A stretch of DNA of 64,000 bases from Leptolyngbya iicbica LK. GTDB taxonomy: Bacteria; Cyanobacteriota; Cyanobacteriia; Phormidesmidales; Phormidesmidaceae. The translations under genes and the position numbers were made by a program. The stretch spans positions 1-64,000 of the forward strand of contig NZ_QVFV01000009.1 in the NCBI RefSeq assembly GCF_004212215.1, read 5' to 3'. Positions 55,692-63,391 of this stretch are shown piece after piece. Below the pieces are notes generated by a model. The model was not told the origin of the DNA, ran no database searches, and was given only the letters and a program-made list of their open reading frames with translations. Within the stretch, counting starts at the first letter, position 1; every line of letters begins with the position of its first letter.

Positions 55692-55829
55692 GGTGAGTCA
55701 GAGATAATGAGGTGCCTGCGCGTGGGAAATTGCTGATGGTGGCAAGAACCAACAGTCGCCCTCAATAGGGCTCCAGCAAATTTCCAGATGCCATTCTACT
55801 GCATGACTGCGGCCTGCACACGGCGAATG

Positions 55830-57074
55830 CTAGGTCGCATCGAAGGTTTCAAACAGCTTGACCAGCACTACATTGGAAAACAAAAAGCCCTCGGGATCGG
55901 TGAACCTGACCACGGTTGCCCGTTCCTCTTCGTCAGCGACCCAGCCTTGGCGGCGGTAAGGTCGCAGACATTTCTGCAACTGGGTAACTCGTTCCTCACC
56001 AAATTCTTCTACCAAATCTTTTAAGGAAATGCCTTCGGCCAGGCGCAGGCCCATCATCAAGCGATCGAGCCAGCGATCGCCCGTCGTCACGGACTCCAAA
56101 TCCAACTGTCCCCCCGCCGCCGCATAGGTTTGCAGCCAGTCGGCATAGTCATGGGTGGTGCGGGGCCGCTGAAACCGCTGGCCCTGGGTGTAGCTCGCGG
56201 CCCCCATGCCAAAGCCATAAAATGGGCGATTTTCCCAATACACCCGGTTGTGCTGGCACTGATAGCCGGGTTTGGCGTAGTTCGAGACTTCGTAATGGTC
56301 GTAGCCCGCTGCAGTGAGGAGCGATTGGGCCAGACGATACATTTCCGCGGTCTGGTCGTCCGTCGGCAGGGGATCGGCCCCAGCGGTGTAGCGGCGATGG
56401 AAGACGGTATTGGGCTCTACCGTCAGATCATAAATAGAGAGGTGTTGAGGGTTATAGGCGATCGCCGTCTCCAGCGCAATTTTCCAGGTCTCGACGGTCT
56501 GGTGGGGCAGGCCAGAAATCAGATCCAGACTCCACCCGGGAATGGCGGCAGCGTGGAGAGCTGCAATGGCCTGCTGCACGTCCGCCAGTCGATGGGTGCG
56601 ACCACACGCTTCCAGTTGTGTATCGGTGAAGGACTGCACGCCCAGACTGACCCGATTCACGCCTAGTTGCCGCAACGCCGTGAGCGCCACCCGGTCAAAG
56701 GTCCCGGGGTCCATTTCCATGGAAATTTCCGCGTTCGGCTTGATGCCAAAGCGATCGCTCAACGCCTGCAAAATCTGCTCCACCTGGGCCACTGCCAGCA
56801 GCGACGGTGTGCCCCCGCCAAAGAAGACCGTTTTCAGTGGGGCTCCCAGGGCAGGCGTCACCTGAATTTCTTGGCACAGGGTATCGACGTAGGACTGGAT
56901 GCGGGGCGACGTTTCACCCCGCGCGCGATCGCCCGCCACCGCAATGGGAAAGTCGCAGTAAAAACACCGCCGCCGACAAAAGGGTATGTGAACGTAGGCC
57001 GCCTGGGGGGCAGCCAGTCCGGGATGTGAGGCTACAACGGCGGGGGAATTCTGCACGGTGGAATTAGACGACAT
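55830..57074 (-). CDS. hemW: HemW-type radical SAM heme chaperone
   Basis: A 414-residue protein of the HemN/HemW superfamily. The cluster motif is in YVHIPFCRRRCFYCDFPI (CxxxCxxC). GGGTPSLL, EMDPGTF, VNRVSLGVQSFTD and SLDLISGLPHQT follow, and the C-terminal HemW region has WLDRLMMGLRLAEGISL. The Cys pattern and length place it with HemW rather than with oxygen-independent coproporphyrinogen oxidase (HemN). HemW is thought to insert heme into respiratory proteins. It is divergent from the gene at 57266. Confidence 0.92.
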   Translation of the reverse strand: MSSNSTVQNSPAVVASHPGLAAPQAAYVHIPFCRRRCFYCDFPIAVAGDRARGETSPRIQSYVDTLCQEIQVTPALGAPLKTVFFGGGTPSLLAVAQVEQILQALSDRFGIKPNAEISMEMDPGTFDRVALTALRQLGVNRVSLGVQSFTDTQLEACGRTHRLADVQQAIAALHAAAIPGWSLDLISGLPHQTVETWKIALETAIAYNPQHLSIYDLTVEPNTVFHRRYTAGADPLPTDDQTAEMYRLAQSLLTAAGYDHYEVSNYAKPGYQCQHNRVYWENRPFYGFGMGAASYTQGQRFQRPRTTHDYADWLQTYAAAGGQLDLESVTTGDRWLDRLMMGLRLAEGISLKDLVEEFGEERVTQLQKCLRPYRRQGWVADEEERATVVRFTDPEGFLFSNVVLVKLFETFDAT

Positions 57075-57178
57075 CCAAAATCACGAATAGACAGACCATA
57101 TTTGATGGTATCGCTCCTATTTCTGGTGTGGGCGGGTTGGGGCCGAGCCGTGATGGCATCTGTTTCCCCACATATCCT

Positions 57179-57251
57179 GTAGGGGCGAGGCATTCTCGAA
57201 GTAACGGTTCGGGATCACCAGCATGTGATTTCGAGAATGCCTCGCCCCTAC
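57179..57251. repeat. Perfect 22 bp inverted repeat with 29-base loop
   Basis: The arms 57179-57200 and 57230-57251 are exact reverse complements (TAGGGGCGAGGCATTCTCGA core). The loop holds a smaller ATCAC...GTGAT pair. The element lies between hemW and the divergent gene at 57266, whose start is 15 bp to the right. The TAGGGGCG tip matches those at 22601 and 52928. Confidence 0.8.
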
Positions 57252-57265
57252 GTAACCATTCACCC

Positions 57266-57847
57266 ATGACCCTAATTATCTGCCCTGGTATTCATGATGT
57301 GGCGCTGAGCGATCGCTTCCTCGCTGCCCTGAACCAGCAACTAACCACCATTGGCAGTACGCTACACATTGCCGAAGGTCAGGTTTTCCCCAGCGATCGT
57401 GAGGCTCCCTTCAATGGCCTGGCGGTCTGGTCATTTTTGCAAGAACAAGCGAATCCTGCCGAACCGCTGGTGCTGATTGGGTTTAGTGCCGGGGTGGTGG
57501 GGGCGATCGCGGCAGCGAACCTGTGGCAAGGGCAGGGGCGCATGGTTGCGGCGGCGATCGCGGTGGATGGGTGGGGGGTGCCGCAGGTGGGCGACTTTCC
57601 GCTGTATCGGGTCAGCCACGACTATTTCACCCACTGGAGTTCCGCTGTGCTGGGGGCGGGGGCCGACAGTTTCTATGCCGATCCGCCCGTGGATCATCTG
57701 GATTTGTGGCAATTTCCCGATCGCGCTGCTGGCTTTTGGGTGTCGTCATCCGCGCGAGGCCGCCCCACGACGAAAGCGACAACCGCGATCGCGTTCATTG
57801 CCGCCATAATTTGCCAATATGAGGGCGCGAGCCCCAGCGATCGCTGA
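57266..57847 (+). CDS. Alpha/beta-hydrolase-like conserved protein
   Basis: A 193-residue protein from the ATG at 57266 (TLIICPGIHDVALSDRFLAA); longer frames run through the inverted repeat. The early strand LIICPGIHD and the elbow VLIGFSAGVVGAIAAANLW (G-F-S-A-G, Ser as putative nucleophile) are those of an alpha/beta hydrolase. A later HDYFTHW could contribute catalytic residues, but the order and the short length are unusual. I know no substrate. The next gene, a membrane protein, follows in the same direction. Confidence 0.65.
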   Translation: MTLIICPGIHDVALSDRFLAALNQQLTTIGSTLHIAEGQVFPSDREAPFNGLAVWSFLQEQANPAEPLVLIGFSAGVVGAIAAANLWQGQGRMVAAAIAVDGWGVPQVGDFPLYRVSHDYFTHWSSAVLGAGADSFYADPPVDHLDLWQFPDRAAGFWVSSSARGRPTTKATTAIAFIAAIICQYEGASPSDR

Positions 57848-57931
57848 TTTCCCCTTGCTCAAGTCGAGGCCCAATGCCTCTTGAGACGGCCATGAACAAC
57901 TTGCTGAACCAGCTGTTTGCCCTCACCCGTT

Positions 57932-58024
57932 CCCTCATCCCCCAGCCCCTTCTCCCAAAACTGGGCGCAGGGGGGCCGGAAAAAGTCTCTCTCCCAGTTT
58001 TGGGAGAGGGATTTAGGGTGAGGG
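57932..58024 (-). repeat. Dispersed ~92 bp palindromic repeat, copy 2
   Basis: The reverse complement matches 4926-5016 across its length. On the plus strand its right end supplies GGGAGAGGG and, 8 bases on, a GTG that is in frame with the downstream membrane-protein gene. Confidence 0.8.
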
Positions 58025-59103
58025 CCAAACGGTCACGGCGAGGGCGATCGCTCCCCTGGTTGCTGAGTGGCCTGGGGCTCGTTTGGGCGATCGCGCTGTT
58101 GCCCCCGGCTCAGGCCAACATGGCGAATCCGGAGTGGCCCGGTCATTTGCTCACCGAACCGTGGACGGATGTGGCGACCCTAGCGATCGTGCACGAGGAC
58201 TTGGTGCTCGATTTGCGCCCGCTGGAAACCGAACGTTACGCGCATATACAAGCCACTTACACCATCAACAATCCGGGAGAAGCAACCACCGTGGCGCTGT
58301 TGTTTGCTGCCCCTGGGCTGGAATCGGGCACCGTCACGCTGGATGGAACGCAGGCTATCGCTGCCACCCCAACTGCTGCCCCCACCATTCCCGACGACTG
58401 GGACGACGCCAGCTTTTATCAAGAAGTCCAGGGGCTAGAATTTCAGGTGCCGCTGAGTTCGGGGCAGCACGAGATCGCGGTGAATTACCAAGGCTTGCCC
58501 AGCAGCGACGACGCGGGCGTCTATCGGGAATACACGCTGCAATATTGGCTGGCCCCCGCCCGCCAGTGGCAGTCTTTCGGCACCCTTACGGTGGACGTGT
58601 TTGCGCCTTCTAACTGGGAAACGATGTTCGATCCCGATTTGGCGGGAGTCGAGGCGGGTCACTGGCAACAAACCTTTGATGGCCTGCCCGGTGATGTCCT
58701 GACGATCGCCAGTCGGCCCCTGATTTCACCGATCGCGGGCTTTTTGCGGGGGCTGTCACTGGTGGTTGGCGTGGCGATCGCCTTTGCCGTTACGGGTTGG
58801 CTGTACTACTGGCTCGGAGGCATTTCCCAGCGTCACGCTTGGTCGGGCGGGGGGCTCGTGCTGACTTTCCTCCTGGTCATGCCCCTTAGCATTCCTCTGT
58901 TTTGGGGCCTCAGCGGGCTTGGGGTGTGGGGCAGCGAGTCGTTGTTAAGCGGTGCCCATTTGGGCGTTAGCTACCGCTATTCCCGCATGATGATGATGCT
59001 CCTGGGAGGCGTGATCGCTGCTCCCGCCGGGTTGCTGACCGCCATCTTTGGCTTTGTGTATGGGCGCCAGCAGCGGCCGCCTCAGCCTGTGATCGACCGT
59101 TAA
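58018..59103 (+). CDS. Exported membrane protein; start apparently supplied by a repeat
   Basis: A 361-residue protein if it starts at the GTG at 58018, which has a GGAGAGG ribosome-binding site. That start gives a well-formed signal peptide (RAKRSRRGRSLPWLLSGLGL, ending PAQAN). The frame stays open to an ATG at 57874, but those ~48 residues are translated repeat. The exported domain (about residues 35-235) is beta-rich with IVHEDLVLDLRPLETERYAH and IQATYTINNPGEATTVALLF. Three hydrophobic helices follow (GLSLVVGVAIAFAVTGWLYY; GLVLTFLLVMPLSIPLFWGL; MMMLLGGVIAAPAGLLTAIF). No known family recognised. Confidence 0.7.
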   Translation: MRAKRSRRGRSLPWLLSGLGLVWAIALLPPAQANMANPEWPGHLLTEPWTDVATLAIVHEDLVLDLRPLETERYAHIQATYTINNPGEATTVALLFAAPGLESGTVTLDGTQAIAATPTAAPTIPDDWDDASFYQEVQGLEFQVPLSSGQHEIAVNYQGLPSSDDAGVYREYTLQYWLAPARQWQSFGTLTVDVFAPSNWETMFDPDLAGVEAGHWQQTFDGLPGDVLTIASRPLISPIAGFLRGLSLVVGVAIAFAVTGWLYYWLGGISQRHAWSGGGLVLTFLLVMPLSIPLFWGLSGLGVWGSESLLSGAHLGVSYRYSRMMMMLLGGVIAAPAGLLTAIFGFVYGRQQRPPQPVIDR

Positions 59104-59321
59104 TCTGGAAATCATTGCCCGATCGCGATCGGGCTCAACCTTATGAACGGTCGAGCCTTGAGTTCAGTACCTGATGGTTTTCAGGAGATGGGCCAACGAA
59201 GCGTAATCCGTCATAAGGCTGGCATCTCACTAGAGTCGCGATCGCTGAAACTCCGCTTTACCTTGCCCACCCTCACGAGTCAGGCGGTACCCTAGCAGTA
59301 GCAATCTGCTTGTGCTCCCTC

Positions 59322-60260
59322 ATGCTGCAATTTCTTCCTCCCGGCTTTGAGCAAAAGGTCACGGCCACGTCCTTGGGCATCATGGCCTACTACACCCAAG
59401 CTGCCGATCGCCGATGGGCGACTGCGTCTGATGCCGCTGAACCAGCCACCTTAGTCTGTCTGCACAGTTTAGGCGGTGGCTCATCGGCCTACGAATGGTC
59501 AAAGATTTACGGGGCTTTGGCGGCGGACTACCGGATCATTGCGCCCGATCTGGTGGGGTGGGGGCAGTCGGCGCATCCCGAGCGCGAGTATTGCACCGAG
59601 GATTATTGCGACATCATTGCGCATTTAATCGAACAGGTGGCCGGGGCTCCGGCGATCGTGGCGGCCACCTCGTTAACGGCAGGAGTGGTGGTGCGCTTGG
59701 CGATTCAGCGGCCCGAACTGTTTCAGGCTTTATTTTTGGTATCACCGTCCGGCAATGACGATTTTGGCGTGGGCTATGGCTACAGCCTGCCGGCCATTTT
59801 GGCGGGCACCCCCGTCATCGATCGCCTCATTTACCAATTCGGCGCCGCCAACGAAACGGCAGTCACTCAGTTTCTTACCAACTTTCTGTTTGCCCATCCC
59901 GATCGCATCACGGCAGAAATTGTGCAGGCTTACACCACCTGTACCCAACAACCCAATGCCGAATACTCCGCGCTGGCTTCCCTCAAAGGGAATGTCTGCT
60001 TTGACCTGACCCGCTACATTGGCCAACTTACCGTGCCCACCACCATCGTCGTGGGCGAAAAGTCCCGATTTAATCGCCCTGACAAAACCAAGCGTATGGC
60101 CGCCATGAACCGCGCCGCCATCCAAACCGTTCATGTGGTGCCCGATGTCGGTGTGTTGCCCCATGTTGAAGAGCCGTCGGTGGTGGTGGGGCTGCTACGA
60201 GCGTTTCTGCGCCAAACGTTAGCCACTGAACGCCCGTCCTCCGTCCCGGTGCTCAGCTAA
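59322..60260 (+). CDS. Alpha/beta hydrolase
   Basis: A 312-residue protein from the ATG at 59322 (LQFLPPGFEQKVTATSLGIM), four codons inside a longer frame. The core fold is clear: LVCLHSLGGGSSAYEWSKIY (oxyanion-hole region), YRIIAPDLVGWGQSAHPERE, the elbow IVAATSLTAGVVVRLAI and a late VLPHVEEPSVVV supplying the catalytic His. The elbow reads A-T-S-L-T rather than the usual G-x-S-x-G, though Ser is kept. Similar proteins in cyanobacteria and plants lack a defined substrate. It stands alone. Confidence 0.85.
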   Translation: MLQFLPPGFEQKVTATSLGIMAYYTQAADRRWATASDAAEPATLVCLHSLGGGSSAYEWSKIYGALAADYRIIAPDLVGWGQSAHPEREYCTEDYCDIIAHLIEQVAGAPAIVAATSLTAGVVVRLAIQRPELFQALFLVSPSGNDDFGVGYGYSLPAILAGTPVIDRLIYQFGAANETAVTQFLTNFLFAHPDRITAEIVQAYTTCTQQPNAEYSALASLKGNVCFDLTRYIGQLTVPTTIVVGEKSRFNRPDKTKRMAAMNRAAIQTVHVVPDVGVLPHVEEPSVVVGLLRAFLRQTLATERPSSVPVLS

Positions 60261-60374
60261 TCGAAGTTGATTTGCTCTTGGCAGTTCACTGCCAGGCCGC
60301 ATCTTGCTCTGGCTGATCGACAATGGCAGCACGTAACGTCCAAAGTTCAAAACGGACCTTTCACCACCAAAAAA

Positions 60375-60397
60375 CGGGAGCGCCGATGACGCTCCCG
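60375..60397 (-). terminator. Intrinsic terminator of the 60432-60935 gene
   Basis: CGGGAGCG (60375-60382) pairs with CGCTCCCG (60390-60397); on the minus strand it is followed by TTTTTTGG. Confidence 0.88.
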
Positions 60398-60431
60398 CAA
60401 GTATTGAAATGAGTTTCGTTAGCCGTCGTGC

Positions 60432-60935
60432 TTAGCTAGCCGTGGGATAGCCCAAAACCTCGCGGGCTTGGTTGAGTGCTTCGGCATCACCCTCGACCAT
60501 GAGCTGAAAGCGGCGAGGCACATCTGGGTTGCCCTTTTGCTTTTGGGCGGGCAGTTGAGCATTGCGAATCCGGTTGCCCGTAAACAGACCGAAGATTGCC
60601 CCAGCCGCAATAAAGGCCACGATGGAGAACTGATTAAACGTCGTGTTCACCAGATCGCCGTAGGCAATGGTGGAGTAGATGGCGACAAAGACGACGCCGA
60701 CCACACCGCCGGAAAAGGCCCCAATCAGCAACCCCGCTTCTGGGCCGACGGTCGTGCCCATTGCGGCCACCTCTTCATAGGTGTTGATGTCGCCTTCGAT
60801 GCTGATGTTGCTCAGGGATAAGTCTTCCTGCTCATGCAACAAATTTTGGGCGGCCTCAGCCGCTTGGCGATTGTCAAACACTGCCAGCTGTTGAGTTTGA
60901 GTGGTGGGCCGCTGTTGTGTTGTTTGGGCTGTCAT
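60432..60935 (-). CDS. General-stress-type membrane protein (YflT-like halves around two helices)
   Basis: A 167-residue protein. The N-terminus is Gln/Thr-rich, then QLAVFDNRQAAEAAQNLLHE and ISIEGD form a beta-alpha-beta-like half as in YflT/17M general stress proteins. Two helices follow (AGLLIGAFSGGVVGVVFVAI and FSIVAFIAAGAIFGLFTGN), the first glycine-rich. The last part (RFQLMVEGDAEALNQAREVL) is a second short alpha/beta piece. The same plan is seen in the protein at 31015-31539. Function is unknown, with a stress-linked membrane role inferred from the family. A strong terminator follows. Confidence 0.7.
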   Translation of the reverse strand: MTAQTTQQRPTTQTQQLAVFDNRQAAEAAQNLLHEQEDLSLSNISIEGDINTYEEVAAMGTTVGPEAGLLIGAFSGGVVGVVFVAIYSTIAYGDLVNTTFNQFSIVAFIAAGAIFGLFTGNRIRNAQLPAQKQKGNPDVPRRFQLMVEGDAEALNQAREVLGYPTAS

Positions 60936-61176
60936 AAAGTGTTGTCCGTTACTGCGTCTCCGTTTAACGAGGCGACGGTGTAGCCGCGATCGCTAAACGC
61001 ATACTTTTACCTTGACGAAAAAATTACCGATACCGACTCCGTTAGTAGAGGGATTTGCGATCGCTGAAAGATGGAAAGTGGAGGGAGCGGGGAAGTCGGG
61101 GGGCAGTTGCCAGGCATCTTGTCGGCATGGCAGGCTCAGGGGGAAAAGGGCGGACATCGGTGAGGAGATGACAGGG

Positions 61177-62526
61177 ATGGGGCGGCGATGGTCAAGGCAG
61201 GTGCAATGGGGCCTCTGGGGGATGCTGCTGAGCTTCCTATGCGTGGTGATGTGGCCGGGGGTGTTGGCGGCTCAGAACAATGGCGCGATCGCGGAACCGG
61301 CACCCGCTGCCACGACGACGATGCAAGAAGCCGTCTTTTTTGCCGATGTGCTGGTGCGGGGGCAACCCGTGCTGCAAGTGGGCAGCGTGGGCGAACTGAG
61401 CGCGACCGAGCGGGCTCAACAGATTAGCCGCCGCATTGCGGGCCTGGTGCAACAACCGCAACCGCTAGATGCAGTCCAAGTGCGGTATGACCGCTCCCGT
61501 AACCTGGCAACCCTGCAACTCAACAATCGAGTGATCATGACCGTGACGCCCCAGGATGCGCTGGATTTTGACACCACTGTAGAGGCGCTAGCCCAGGAAT
61601 GGGCGCAAAAACTCAATGCCTCGTTCGAGCAGCCGAATCTGGTCATAGAAGTGGCGGGAAGACTAGAGGGCACTCTCGTTCAATTGCGGCGCGGCATTCT
61701 CAATAATCTCTCGTCGATGATTGGCGCACTTTTGGTGCTGCTGTTGACCTGGCTGGCGGCGAAGGGGGTGTCGCGGGGCAGCTATCTCTGGGCCGAAAAG
61801 ACGGAGGGCGATCGCGCTACCGAAATTCTGATCAGTCGCCTGAGTTATGGCGCGGTTTGGTTTATTGGCTGCGTCATCGCCCTGGGCGTATTGGGACTGA
61901 ACTTTGCGGCCTTGCTCGGCACCTTGGGACTCACCAGCGTGGCGATCGGCTTTGGCCTCAAGGATATTCTGAGTAATTACCTGTCGGGGCTGATTTTGCT
62001 GGCGGCGCGGCCCTTTCGCATTGGTGATGAAGTGGTGATCGATCAATATGAGGGGCGCGTGGTGCAGGTGCAGTTGCGGGTCACCACGGTGCAAACTTAC
62101 GACGGTCGGCAGGTTTACATTCCCAATCAAGAGGTCTTTCAGAGCAGCATTACCAACAACACCGCGTCACCCGTGCGGCGCAGTAGCGTGCTGGTGGGCA
62201 TTGACTATGAGGCGGATCTGCGACAGGCGAAAACCGAAATTCTGACGGCGATCGCCCCCGTTGATGGCATCGAAGCTGACCCACCCCCCATCGTTTTGGT
62301 GCAAGAGTTGGCGGCCAGCACCGTCAATCTCGAAGTGCTCTTTTGGGTCAACTCGCGCCGCAAGTCGTTTTTGCAAGTCACCTCTGAGGCCCGCCAGGCC
62401 ATCAAAGAGCGCTTGGAAGCCGCTGGTATCGAGATGCCCACCGACATTTACACGCTCAACTTCCGCAATCCCCCCCCGTTTGAATCATTTCACCCCGGTT
62501 CGGGAGCCAATGCGCCACCGAGCTAA
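61177..62526 (+). CDS. MscS-family mechanosensitive channel
   Basis: A 449-residue channel. GAGGAG lies 9 bases before the ATG at 61177; the ATG at 61168 touches it and is too close. A signal peptide (GRRWSRQVQWGLWGMLLSFL, ending VLAAQ) leads to a ~135-residue periplasmic domain, then membrane helices at about 170-190 and 215-240. The pore helix LLGTLGLTSVAIGFGLKDIL is typical MscS TM3, followed by LILLAARPFRIGD. The C-terminal beta domain has VQTYDGRQVYIPNQEVFQSS and VNLEVLFWVN. The channel opens under membrane tension and releases osmolytes. Confidence 0.9.
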   Translation: MGRRWSRQVQWGLWGMLLSFLCVVMWPGVLAAQNNGAIAEPAPAATTTMQEAVFFADVLVRGQPVLQVGSVGELSATERAQQISRRIAGLVQQPQPLDAVQVRYDRSRNLATLQLNNRVIMTVTPQDALDFDTTVEALAQEWAQKLNASFEQPNLVIEVAGRLEGTLVQLRRGILNNLSSMIGALLVLLLTWLAAKGVSRGSYLWAEKTEGDRATEILISRLSYGAVWFIGCVIALGVLGLNFAALLGTLGLTSVAIGFGLKDILSNYLSGLILLAARPFRIGDEVVIDQYEGRVVQVQLRVTTVQTYDGRQVYIPNQEVFQSSITNNTASPVRRSSVLVGIDYEADLRQAKTEILTAIAPVDGIEADPPPIVLVQELAASTVNLEVLFWVNSRRKSFLQVTSEARQAIKERLEAAGIEMPTDIYTLNFRNPPPFESFHPGSGANAPPS

Positions 62527-62733
62527 GCCGCTGCCTGAACCGCCGAGAGCATCGCCATGGTGCCCAATTCCGTCCCCAACTCAGGCGGCATGGCCAGCGA
62601 TCGATCTCTATAGAACGAGGGAGGAATGTGGCCGGAATCCCTGATGGATTGTCGCTTTTGAGCGATGTCGTCGCTGGGGGTAGCCACCTATGGTTTAAAC
62701 AGATGCACGCAAAAGGAGGGCGATATCCCAAAT

Positions 62734-63087
62734 ATGGATACTCAAACTCAATCAACTAATAATCAATCGATTCGTCAGCCTTTGACGCCCGAGCAAGTCT
62801 CGCCCGAGCAGGCCCAAGCTAATGCCGCCGCCATGCAGGAAGGCAATCCGACGTTGAATCCTGGCGACATTATAAATCGCGAATTGACCTTGGAAGAGAA
62901 GGCGAAAAAAGTCGCGGTGAACGTGGCAGACATTACTGGTGACAAGATTGTCGTCCCGACCTATTTCATCGTGGATGACCCCGAGGAAGGTCAGAAAGCG
63001 CTACACCATATCCACGATGCGGAAGAGATTTCCGACGTGATTCGCCAAGCTCGGGTCGATGAAAATGGCGATCGCACTTGGTGGTAA
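62734..63087 (+). CDS. Small conserved soluble protein, unknown function
   Basis: A 117-residue acidic protein from the ATG at 62734 (DTQTQSTNNQSIRQPLTPEQ); GGAGG lies 14 bases upstream, a rather long spacing. The first ~60 residues are Gln/Pro/Ala-rich and probably disordered. The rest is alpha/beta-like: ELTLEEKAKKVAVNVADITG, DKIVVPTYFIVDDPEEGQKA and VIRQARVDENGDRTWW. I do not recognise a family. It is monocistronic, closed by a strong terminator. Confidence 0.6.
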   Translation: MDTQTQSTNNQSIRQPLTPEQVSPEQAQANAAAMQEGNPTLNPGDIINRELTLEEKAKKVAVNVADITGDKIVVPTYFIVDDPEEGQKALHHIHDAEEISDVIRQARVDENGDRTWW

Positions 63088-63124
63088 GCCACGCACCAAG
63101 AACGTGATCACGCTGATCATCGCC

Positions 63125-63147
63125 AGTCCCAGGAATTTCCTGGGACT
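63125..63147 (+). terminator. Intrinsic terminator
   Basis: AGTCCCAGGA (63125-63134) pairs with 63138-63147 around a 3-base loop, followed by seven T residues. It ends the 62734-63087 transcript. Confidence 0.92.
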
Positions 63148-63173
63148 TTTTTTATCGCGTTGCTAAGAAGAAA

Positions 63174-63271
63174 GATTTTATAAAATCCAAGTTTTGTCGG
63201 GCAAGCATCTGGCCTGCTCCGGCACAGCCGAGACGGCTGCCCACACTTAGATCAAATTCCCGTAATAAGGA
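63174..63271 (+). repeat. Dispersed hairpin repeat, copy B
   Basis: Begins GATTTTATAAAA, contains CAGCCG-AGA-CGGCTG and CCCACACTTAGAT, and ends near TAATAAGGA. It is homologous to copy A (52966-53059) in the same orientation. Confidence 0.8.
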
Positions 63272-63292
63272 ATCAGGTCGTAGTTGTAGCGC

Positions 63293-63391
63293 TTGTAGTA
63301 TTTGTAGTATATACTAGGCAGATTCATATCGAACTCATGGTTTTGTCATGGCGAAGTTCGCAGACGTTATTCAATACTACAAAAACTACAA
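63293..63391. promoter_or_regulatory. Inverted repeat spanning the ABC exporter start codon
   Basis: The arm at 63293-63310 (built from tandem TTGTAGTAT units) is the reverse complement of 63374-63391, with one mismatch in 18. The right arm is the coding sequence for residues QYYKNYK of the exporter. The ATG at 63348 lies in the 63-base loop. Confidence 0.5.

Noticed and set aside
57128-57265. N-terminal extension of the hydrolase-like gene
   Set aside because: The extra residues are translated inverted repeat with no family resemblance; the ATG at 57266 leads straight into the core strand.
63281-63315. Short tandem units TTGTAGTAT considered as a CRISPR or iteron array
   Set aside because: Only two to three 9 bp units and no spacers; better explained as one arm of the inverted repeat around the exporter start.
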